Positions 18,201 through 30,200 of a stretch of DNA of 64,000 bases are shown here, piece by piece. A program made the translations under genes and the position numbers. The notes under the pieces were generated by a model. The model worked only from the letters and a program-made list of their open reading frames with translations. It did not search any database and was not told where the DNA came from. Each line of letters begins with the position of its first letter. Position 1 is the stretch's first letter. This DNA comes from JAWPMT01 sp965267435 (lineage in GTDB: Bacteria; Bacteroidota; Bacteroidia; Cytophagales; Cyclobacteriaceae), in assembly GCA_965267435.1 (NCBI GenBank), contig OZ253960.1, positions 2,728,001-2,792,000 on the forward strand. Direction: 5' to 3'.

Positions 18201-21200
18201 TGCCGACAACGATGGTGATGGCATCTGCGATAGCGGCGATACCGATGATGACAATGACGGAGTACTCGACACTAATGACTCCGATCCGCTCAATGCATTT
18301 GTATGCGGTGACAGCGATGGCGATGGCTGCGACGACTGTAGCAGCGGATCGTTCAATACAGACAACGACGGAGCCGACAATGATGCTGACGGCATCTGCG
18401 ATGCTGGCGACAACGATGATGACAATGATGGCATTGTCGATGTCAATGATCCTGAGCCATTCAATGCCTTTGTCTGCGGTGATAGCGACGGAGATACGTG
18501 CGACGACTGCGCCAACGGCACTTTCGACGTGGCGAATGACGGCATTGACACGGACGGCGACGGACTCTGCGACAGTGGAGATACCGACGACGACAACGAT
18601 GGTGTCCTCGATACAAACGACATTGACCCTCTGAACGCATTCGTGTGTGGGGATAGCGACGGAGATACTTGTGACGATTGCGCTAATGGCGCCTTCGATG
18701 TAGCAAACGATGGAACCGATACTGATGAAGATGGAATCTGCGACAGCGGAGACACCGACGATGACAACGATGGTATCCTCGATACGAATGACATTGATCC
18801 ACTCAATGCCTTCGTCTGCGGTGATAGCGATGGCGATGGCTGCGATGATTGCTCAAATGGTTCTTTCGATACCGCCAATGATGGTGCCGACAACGACGGC
18901 GACGGCATTTGTGATGCCGGCGATACTGATGATGATAATGACGGTATTGTTGACGTCAACGACATCGAGCCTTTCAATGCCTTTGTCTGCGGCGACAGCG
19001 ATGGGGATACTTGCGATGACTGTGCCAGCGGCTCATTCGACACAGCAAATGATGGAACTGATACAGATGGCGATGGCCTGTGCGACGCCGGTGACACCGA
19101 CGATGACAATGATGGCGTCCTTGACACCAATGACCTCGACCCTCTCAATGCCTTCGTTTGTGGTGACAGCGATGGAGATACTTGCGATGATTGCGTAAGC
19201 GGTACAAGCGATCCTGCGAATGACGGTGCCGACAATGATGGCGACGGCTTGTGCGACGCTGGAGATACCGATGATGACAATGATGGTGTCCTCGACACTA
19301 ACGATGCCGAACCATTCAATGCTTTCGTCTGTGGCGACAGCGATGGAGATACTTGTGACGATTGCTCTTCAGGATCCTTCGACACCGCCAATGATGGTGC
19401 TGACAACGACAGCGATGGTCTTTGTGACAGTGGCGATGAAGATGATGATAACGACGGAGTACTTGATATCAATGATATTGAGCCTTTCAATGCCTTCGTA
19501 TGTGGGGACAGCGATGGCGACGGCTGTGATGATTGTACAAGCGGTTCATTCGACGTCAACAATGACGGTACAGACACCGATGGTGATGGCATCTGCGATA
19601 GCGGGGACAGCGATGATGACAATGATGGCATCCTCGATGGAGATGACATTGCGCCTCTCAACGCTTTTGTCTGCGGCGACAGCGACGGTGACACCTGCGA
19701 CGACTGTTCAAACGGTTCGTTCGATGTTGCGAATGATGGAACAGATACCGATGGTGATGGCATTTGCGACAGTGGTGATACCGACGACGACAATGATGGC
19801 GTCCTTGATGTAGGGGATATTGACCCTACGAATCAGTTTGTCTGTGGCGATAGCGATGGAGACACTTGTGATGATTGCGCCAGTGGTTCTTTCGACGTAG
19901 TGAATGACGGAAATGACAACGATGGTGACGGACTTTGCGACACCGGCGATAATGACGATGATAATGACGGTGTCTACGATGCCAGCGATAGCGATCCATT
20001 CAACGCTTTCATCTGCGGTGACAATGATGGCGACGGTTGTGACGATTGCTCCAGTGGCTCTTACGATGTTGTCAACGACGGCGCAGATAATGATGGAGAC
20101 GGTATTTGCGACGGTGGGGACAATGATGATGACAATGACGGTGTCCTCGACACCGAAGATGTAGATCCATTCAATGCATTTGTTTGTGGCGACAGCGATG
20201 GCGACGGTTGCGATGATTGTTCCAGTGGGTCACTAAACACGGCCAACGACGGCGCTGACAATGACGGCGACGGCCTTTGCGATTCTGGAGATACCGATGA
20301 TGACAATGACGGGGTAATCGATACAAACGACTCGGACCCTCTCAATGCGTTCGTCTGTGGTGACAGCGATGGTGATGGCTGCGATGACTGCTCAAATGGA
20401 TCCTTCGACGTTGCAAATGATGGAACAGACACCGATGCCGATGGTATCTGCGATAGCGGAGACACTGATGATGATAATGACGGTGTTCTAGACACAGAAG
20501 ACCTTGATCCGACGAATGCGTTCGTTTGTGGAGATAGCGACGGCGATACTTGTGATGACTGCGCTAACGGCTCATTCGATCCTGCAAACGATGGATCTGA
20601 CGCAGATGGCGATGGTATCTGCGATGCCGGAGATACTGATGATGACAACGACGGCGTCCTGGACGTAGCTGATATCGATCCCACCAACGCCTTCGTATGT
20701 GGCGATAGCGACAATGATTCTTGTGACGATTGCGTCAATGGCTCATACGATGTAGCCAACGATGGCACCGACACTGATGCTGATGGTATCTGCGATGCCG
20801 GTGACAATGACGACGACAACGATGGCGTGAACGACAGCCAGGACAGCGATCCACTCAACAGCTTCATCTGCGGTGATAGCGACGGCGACGGATGTGACGA
20901 TTGCTCCAGTGGTTCTTTCGATGCCAACAACGATGGCCCAGACAACGACGGAGATGGATTGTGCGACACGGGAGATACAGATGACGATAACGACGGCGTA
21001 CTCGACGTCAACGATTCAGATCCTTTCAACGCTAACGTCTGTGGCGATAGTGATGGTGATGGTTGCGATGACTGCGCTAGCGGATCATTCGATGTAGCGA
21101 ACGACGGAACCGACACGGACGCCGATGGCATTTGCGACAGCGGTGATACCGATGATGATAATGACGGTGTCCTTGACACCAACGACCTCGCTCCTACCAA

Positions 21201-24200
21201 TGCCTTTGTTTGCGGAGATAGCGATGGCGACGGTTGTGACGATTGCGCTAGCGGATCATTCGATGTCAACAACGACGGCGCTGACAACGACGGTGACGGC
21301 ATCTGTGACAGTGGTGACACCGATGATGACAACGATGGTGTCATCGACACAGAAGACACTAACCCGCTGAATGCTTTCGTATGCGGCGACAGCGATAATG
21401 ATGGTTGCGACGATTGCGCGTCTGGAACCCTCGATGCCAGTAACGACGGAACAGACACCGACGCTGATGGCTTGTGTGATACAGGTGACAGCGATGATGA
21501 CAATGATGGTGTACTCGACATCAACGACAGCGAGCCTCTCAATGCCCTAGTTTGTGGCGATAGCGATGGTGACGGCTGCGATGATTGCTCAAATGGTTCA
21601 TTCGACGCTGCGAACGATGGCGCTGACAACGATGGTGATGGTATCTGCGATAGCGGCGACGATGATGACGACAACGACGGAGTGCTTGATGTCAATGACA
21701 TTGCTCCTCTCAACGCATCAATCTGCGGTGACAGTGACGGTGATACTTGCGACGATTGCGCTAACGGCACTTTCAACGTGAACAATGACGGTACTGACAC
21801 CGACGCTGACGGATTGTGTGATGCTGGCGATACTGATGACGATAATGATGGTGTCCTGGATACCAACGATACCGATCCTTTGAATGCTTTCGTATGCGGT
21901 GACAGTGATGGCGATGGCTGCGACGATTGCGCCAATGGCTCACTCGATGCGGCCAACGATGGAGTTGACACGGATGCCGATGGCCTCTGTGATTCCGGAG
22001 ACACCGATGATGACAACGACGGTGTGCTGGACACTAACGACACTGATCCTTTGAACGCTTTCGTTTGCGGTGACAGTGACGGCGACGGTTGCGATGACTG
22101 CTCGACTGGTACTTTCGATGTAGCCAACGATGGTACTGACACCGATGCCGATGGTATCTGCGATAGCGGTGACACCGATGACGACAATGACGGTGTACTC
22201 GATACAGAAGATATTGATCCGCTGAATGCGCTCGTTTGTGGCGACAGCGACGGAGACACTTGTGATGATTGTGCCAATGGCACACTGGACACAGCAAACG
22301 ACGGAGCTGACAACGATGGCGACGGACTCTGCGACAGCGGTGACAATGACGATGACAACGACGGGGTCCTCGACAGCAACGACTCTGATCCTTTCAACGC
22401 GTTTGTTTGTGGCGACAGCGACGGAGACGGTTGTGACGATTGTGTCAGCGGTTCATTCGATCCTCAAAATGATGGAGCTGACAATGACAATGACGGCCTC
22501 TGTGATTCAGGCGACACGGATGATGACAACGACAGCGTCCTCGACGTCAACGATTTAGATCCTACCAATGCCTTTGTTTGCGGCGATAGCGACGGCGACG
22601 GCTGCGACGATTGCATCAGCGGTGCTTTCGATACCAGCAACGACGGAACTGACACCGATGGTGATGGCCTGTGTGACAGCGGCGACACTGATGACGACAA
22701 TGACGGTGTACTAGATGTCAACGATACTGATCCTCTCAATGCCTTCGTCTGCGGCGATAGCGACGGAGACACTTGTGATGATTGTATCAGTGGATCATTC
22801 GACACTGCTAATGATGGTGCTGACAACGACGGCGACGGGCTGTGCGATGCCGGCGATGCGGATGATGACAACGATGGAGTCATTGACACCGAAGACCTTG
22901 ATCCTAAGAACGCATTCGTCTGCGGCGATGGCGATGGAGATACGTGCGATGATTGCTCCAGCGGTTCGTTCGATCCTAATAATGATGGTCCTGACGCTGA
23001 CGGCGATGGCATCTGTGATACAGGTGATACTGATGATGTTAACGAAGGACTCCTCACAGTAGGCACAAATGACGCTGACTTTGATGGCGTAGCTGATTCA
23101 CTGGATATCGCGCCTGCCAATGGGCTGATTTGTGGCGACGTCGATGGTGATGGATGCGACGATTGTGCCAACGGTCCTTTCGATCCTAAGAATGACGGAA
23201 CCGATACTGACGGTGATGGCCTCTGCGACAGCGGCGACACCGATGACGACAACGACGGCGTCCTGGATACAAATGACAGCGATCCGCTCAACGCATTTGT
23301 TTGTGGTGACAGCGATGGAGACGGATGCGACGATTGCGCCAATGGAAGGTTCGACGTCAACAACGACGGTACAGACACGGACGCCGATGGTATCTGCGAC
23401 GCTGGAGATGACGATGATGACAATGACGGCGTACTCGATGTCAATGACATTGATCCTCTAAACGCGTTCGTCTGCGGTGACAGCGATGGCGATTCATGTG
23501 ACGATTGTGCCAACGGTTCATTTGATGTCAACAACGATGGTATTGATACCGATGGTGACGGCATCTGCAACACTACCGACACTGACGATGACAACGATGG
23601 TGTACTGGATGTCAATGACATCAATCCTACCAACGCCCTGGTCTGCGGTGATAGCGACGGAGACACATGCGATGATTGTGCTAATGGCTCATTCGATCCT
23701 AGCAACGACGGGACGGACTTCGATGCGGATGGTATCTGCGATGCCGGCGATACGGATGATGACAATGACGGGGTCCTTGACGTAAACGACATCGCACCTC
23801 AGAATGCCTCAGTTTGTGGCGATACGGATGGTGACGGATGCGACGATTGTATCAACGGCTCGTTCGATCCGGCAAATGACGGTACAGATACAGATGCCGA
23901 CGGCCTGTGCGACAGCGGTGACCTTGATGATGATAACGATGGTGTCCTGGATACCAACGACACTGATCCTCTCAATGCCTTCGTGTGCGGTGACAGTGAC
24001 GGTGACAGCTGTGATGACTGTGCCAACGGTTCATTCGATCCTAACAACGACGGAACTGACAGCGATGGCGACGGTATCTGCGACAGTGGAGATACAGACA
24101 ATGATAATGACGGCGTACTCGATGTCAACGACACCGATCCGCTGAACGCCTTCATATGTGGTGACAGCGATGGTGACGGATGCGATGACTGCACAAGTGG

Positions 24201-27200
24201 TGCTTTCGACACCAGCAATGATGGTACGGACACTGATGGCGATGGTATCTGCGACAATGGAGATACTGATGACGATAATGATGGTGTACTAGATATCAAT
24301 GACATTAGCCCTTTGAATGCCTTCGTTTGTGGCGATTCAGATGGAGATGCTTGCGATGATTGCACCAGCGGCACATTTGACACTGCCAACGACGGCATCG
24401 ACACCGATGGCGATGGCATGGGTGATGCCGGCGATACTGATGACGACAACGATGGTGTCCTGGATGGCAGCGACATGGCTCCTCTCAATGCTTTCGTATG
24501 TGGCGATAGCGATGGTGATGGATGCGATGATTGTGCCAGCGGATCCTTCGACCCTAGCAACGACGGTACAGATACTGATGGTGATGGCATCTGCGATAGT
24601 GGCGATAGCGATGATGACAATGATGGCGTATTCGATATCAATGACAGCGATCCTTTGAATGCCACCATCTGCGGAGATAGCGACGGAGATACTTGCGACG
24701 ATTGCGCCAGCGGATCATTCGATCCTTCGAATGATGGTACGGACACTGACGGTGACGGCCTGTGCGACAGTGGTGACACAGACGACGATAATGACGGTGT
24801 CCTGGATACCAATGACATAGATCCTCTCAATGCATTTGTCTGTGGCGACAGCGACGGAGATACTTGCGACGATTGCGCTAATGGGTCATTTGATGTCAAC
24901 AATGACGGAACAGACACCGATGGTGACGGCATCTGCGATGCGGGTGACACTGATGATGACAATGACGGTGTTCCTGATGCCACTGACATCGATCCTCTGA
25001 ACGCACTTGTCGGCGGTGATGCGGATGGTGACACGTGTGATGATTGTGCCCGTGGTCCATTCGATCCTAGCAATGACGGCCCTGATGCCGATGGCGATGG
25101 CCTCTGCGATGCTGGTGATGAGGACGATGACAACGATGGTGTCCTGGACGTGAATGATCCCGCTCCTTTCAACGCTTTCGTCTGCGGCGACAGCGATGGT
25201 GATTCCTGTGACGATTGTGCGAGTGGATCATTTGATCCGAGCAACGATGGAACTGATACCGACGGCGATGGTCTCTGCGACGCAGGTGACAATGATGACG
25301 ATAATGATGGCGTGATTGACATCAACGATGTTGATCCTTTGAATGCCTTCGTCTGTGGCAACAGCGACGGCGATTCATGCGACGATTGTGCCAATGGTTC
25401 TTACGATCCTAACAACGATGGTACTGACACCGACGGAGATGGTATCTGCGACGAAAGCGACGCTGATGATGATAATGATGGTGTCCTTGACACGAACGAC
25501 ATCAGTCCATTGAGTGCTCTGGCCTGTGGCGATAGCGACGGGGACGGCTGCGATGATTGTACCAACGGATCATTCGATCCTGCGAATGATGGTACTGACA
25601 CCGACGGCGATGGTCTGTGTGACAGCGGCGACACCGATGATGACAATGATGGTGTCCTCGATACGAATGACATCGACCCTCTGAATGCCTTTGTTTGTGG
25701 TGACAGCGATGGTGATGGCTGTGATGATTGCGCGAACGGATCATTCGACACTGCTAACGACGGAATCGACACAGATGGTGACGGTATCTGCGATAGCGGT
25801 GACACCGACGATGACAACGACGGTGTACTCGATACCAATGACACCGATCCTCTCAACGCACTGGTTTGTGGTGATAGCGACGGCGACACTTGCGATGACT
25901 GCGCCGGTGGAACGGTAGACCCTAACAATGATGGCATCGATACCGACGGAGATGGCCTCTGCGACAGTGGCGATACCGATGACGATAATGACGGTGTGCT
26001 CGATACTGAAGATCTGCAGCCTCTGAATGCCTTCGTTTGCGGTGACAGCGATGGTGACACTTGCGATGACTGCGCAACTGGATCGTTTGATGTTAACAAC
26101 GACGGTACCGATACAGACGGCGACGGCATCTGCGACTCAGGTGACAATGACGATGATAACGACGGTGTCCTGGATATCAACGACACCGAGCCTCTCAACG
26201 CACTTGTCTGCGGCAATAGCGATGGCGATGCTTGCGATGATTGTATCAATGGAACATTCGATCCCAACAATGATGGTCCAGACAATGATGGCGATGGTAT
26301 CTGTGACAGCACCGATCCCGATGACGACAATGATGGCGTCCTCGATATCCACGACAGCGAGCCACTCAACGCTTTCGCGTGTATGGATAGCGACGGAGAC
26401 ACGTGTGACGATTGCTCGAGTGGATCATTCAACGTCAACAACGACGGTACTGACACTGATGCTGATGGTATCTGTAACACTATTGACGAGGACGATGACA
26501 ATGATGGCATCCTGGATGTCAATGATATAGACCCTACTAACGCACTTGTTTGCGGTGACAGCGACGGCGATACCTGCGATGATTGTGCTTCTGGTACATT
26601 CGATCCTACGAATGACGGAGCCGACAACGATGGTGACGGCATCTGCGACAGTGGCGACACAGACGATGACAACGACGGCGTACTTGACGTCAACGATACT
26701 GAGCCATTCAACGCGTTCGCTTGCGGCGACAGCGATGGTGATACATGTGATGACTGTGCCAGTGGCACCTTCGATCCTGCTAACGATGGCGCCGACAATG
26801 ATGGCGACGGCATCTGTGACAGTGGTGACACCGATGATGACAACGACGGCATTCTGGACATCAACGACAGCGCGCCATTCGACAACTTCGTATGCGGCGA
26901 CAGCGACGGTGACACTTGTGACGATTGCTCAAGCGGAACTTTCGATACTGCTAACGACGGTGTTGATACAGATGCTGATGGGCTATGTGACGCCGGCGAT
27001 ACTGATGATGACAATGACGGTGTACTCGATGTCAACGACACGGAGCCTCTCAATGCCTTCGTCTGTGGTGATAGTGACGGAGATACATGTGACGACTGTG
27101 CCAGCGGTACATTCAACACTGACAATGATGGCACCGACACGGACGCTGACGGCATCTGCGACAGTGGCGATACGGATGATGACAATGATGGCATCATCGA

Positions 27201-30200
27201 TGTCAACGACACCGATCCCCTGAATGCATTTGTCTGTGGAGACAGCGATGGCGATGGCTGTGACGATTGTGCCAACGGCTCATTCGATACTGCCAATGAC
27301 GGAGCCGACAATGATGCCGACGGCATCTGCGACAGTGGTGATACCGATGATGACAATGACGGTATCCTGGATACCAATGATCTTGAGCCATTCAATGCCT
27401 TCGTCTGCGGAGATAGTGACGGTGATGGTTGCGATGACTGCTCAAATGGATCAGTAGACCCTGCAAATGACGGTGCTGACAACGACGGTGATGGCATCTG
27501 CGATAGCGGCGACACCGACGATGACAACGACGGAGTACTTGATACCAACGATACAGAGCCCTTCAATGCCTTCATCTGCGGCGACAGCGATGCTGATGGT
27601 TGTGACGACTGCTCAAGTGGATCAGTAGACCCTGCAAATGACGGTGCGGACAACGACGGCGATGGTATTTGTGACGCAGGAGATACTGACGACGACAACG
27701 ACGGAGTCCTGGATGTCAATGACACAGATCCTTTCAACGCATTCGTATGCGGTGACAGTGATGGTGATACTTGCGATGATTGCGCTAGCGGCACATTCAA
27801 TACGGATGCCGATGGAACTGACAATGATGGTGATGGTCTCTGCGACGCAGGAGATACTGATGACGACAATGACGGAGTACTAGACATCAATGACAGCGAG
27901 CCTTTCAACGCGTTCATCTGCGGTGACACTGATGGAGATACTTGCGACGATTGCTCAAGTGGTGCATTCGCTGCCAACAACGACGGTATCGACACTGATG
28001 CCGATGGCCTGTGCGACAGCGGTGACACTGACGACGACAACGACGGCATCCTCGATATGAATGACACAGATCCTCTCAATGCATTTGTGTGTGGAGATAG
28101 CGATGCGGATGGCTGTGACGACTGTGCAAGTGGTACATTCAATACTGATAATGACGGAACCGACACCGATGGCGATGGCATCTGTGATAGCGGCGACACT
28201 GACGACGATAATGATGGCATCCTTGATGTCAATGACAGCGAGCCTCTGAATGCTCTTGCCTGTGGCGATAGCGATGCTGATGGTTGCGACGATTGCTCAA
28301 GTGGTGCATTCGACACCGACAACGACGGTGCTGACAACGATGCTGACGGCATCTGTGATAGTGGTGATACCGACGATGACAATGATGGTGTACTTGATGT
28401 CAACGATGCTGATCCGTTCAATGCCTTCGTCTGCGGCGACAGTGATGGTGATACTTGCGATGATTGTGCAAGCGGCACGTTCGATCCAGACAACGACGGT
28501 GCTGACAACGACGCTGATGGAATCTGCGATAGCGGTGATACTGATGACGATAACGATGGTGTCCTCGACGCCACTGACACCGATCCTATGAATGCTTTCG
28601 TCTGTGGCGATAGCGATGGAGACGGTTGCGATGATTGCTCAAGCGGTACATTCAATGCTGACAATGACGGAACCGACACTGATGGTGATGGTCTGTGTGA
28701 CAGCGGTGACACAGATGACGACAACGACGGTGTTCTGGATGTGAATGATACAGATCCTCTCAATGCTTTCGTCTGTGGCGATGCTGATGGAGATACCTGC
28801 GATGATTGCTCAAGCGGTACGTTTGCGGCCAATGATGATGGTATCGACACAGATGCAGATGGGCTGTGTGACAGTGGTGACTCGGACGATGACAACGACG
28901 GTGTGCTCGATGTCAATGACACAGATCCACTGAATGCATTTGTCTGCGGTGACAGCGATGCAGATGGCTGTGATGACTGTGCCAATGGCTCATTCGATAC
29001 GGCCAATGATGGAACTGACACCGATGCTGATGGTATCTGCGATAGCGGTGACACCGATGATGACAACGATGGTATCCTAGATGTGAACGATAGCGAGCCG
29101 CTCAACGCTCTTGCCTGTGGCGACAGTGATGGAGATGGCTGTGATGACTGTGCCAGCGGTACGTTCGACACTGACAACGACGGTGCTGACAACGATGCTG
29201 ACGGCATCTGCGATAGCGGCGACACGGACGACGATAACGATGGTGTCCTGGATGTCAACGACAGCGATCCATTCAATGCCTTCGTCTGCGGAGACTCCGA
29301 TGGTGATGGCTGTGATGACTGCTCATCAGGAACATTCGATGTGGCCAATGATGGAACAGACACAGACAATGATGGACTGTGTGACTCCGGTGACACGGAT
29401 GATGACAACGATGGCGTCCTTGACGTGAACGACGCTGATCCTACCAACGCATTTGTCTGTGGTGACTTCGATAACGACAGTTGCGACGATTGCAGCAGTG
29501 GCACGTATGATGCCGCAAACGATGGCGTCGACACTGACGGCGATGGATACTGCGATACTGGAGATCTGGACATTGATAATGATCTGATCCTGAATGAGTA
29601 TGATCTCGACCCGATGAACAACTACATCTGTGGCGATAAGGATGGTGACGGATGCGATGATTGTGCCGTGTTAGGCTTCTCATTCCCTTCCAATGACGGT
29701 GTAGATACCGACGGAGACGGACTGTGCGACACAGGTGATACTGACGATGACAACGACGGTGTCCTCGATACGAACGATACCGATCCACTCAATGCGTTTG
29801 TCTGCGGTGACAGTGATGCTGACGGTTGCGATGATTGCGCCAGTGGCTCATTCGACACGGACAATGACGGAACCGATACGGATGGTGATGGCATCTGCGA
29901 TAGCGGTGACGCTGACGATGACAACGATGGCGTCCTTGACACCAATGACATCGATCCTCTCAATGCCCTGGCCTGCGGCGATAGCGACGCTGATGGTTGT
30001 GACGATTGCTCAAGCGGGGCGTTCGACACGGACAACGACGGTGCCGACAATGACGCCGATGGTATCTGCGATAGCGGTGATACGGACGATGACAATGACG
30101 GCGTACTAGACGTAAATGACAGTGATCCTCTCAATGCATTCGTCTGCGGCGATAGCGATGCGGATGGTTGCGATGATTGCGCAAGCGGGTCCTTCGATAC

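Noticed and set aside
15033..19793. Very long minus-strand reading frames (up to 1,586 codons, also at 20061-22397, 22464-25394, 25401-29621 and 29622-31730) encoding Ser/Pro-rich repeats
   Set aside because: They lie exactly antisense to the Asp-rich repeat array and mirror its 171-bp period. The biased plus-strand codons leave few stop codons in this frame. There are no start signals, signal peptides or independent conservation.
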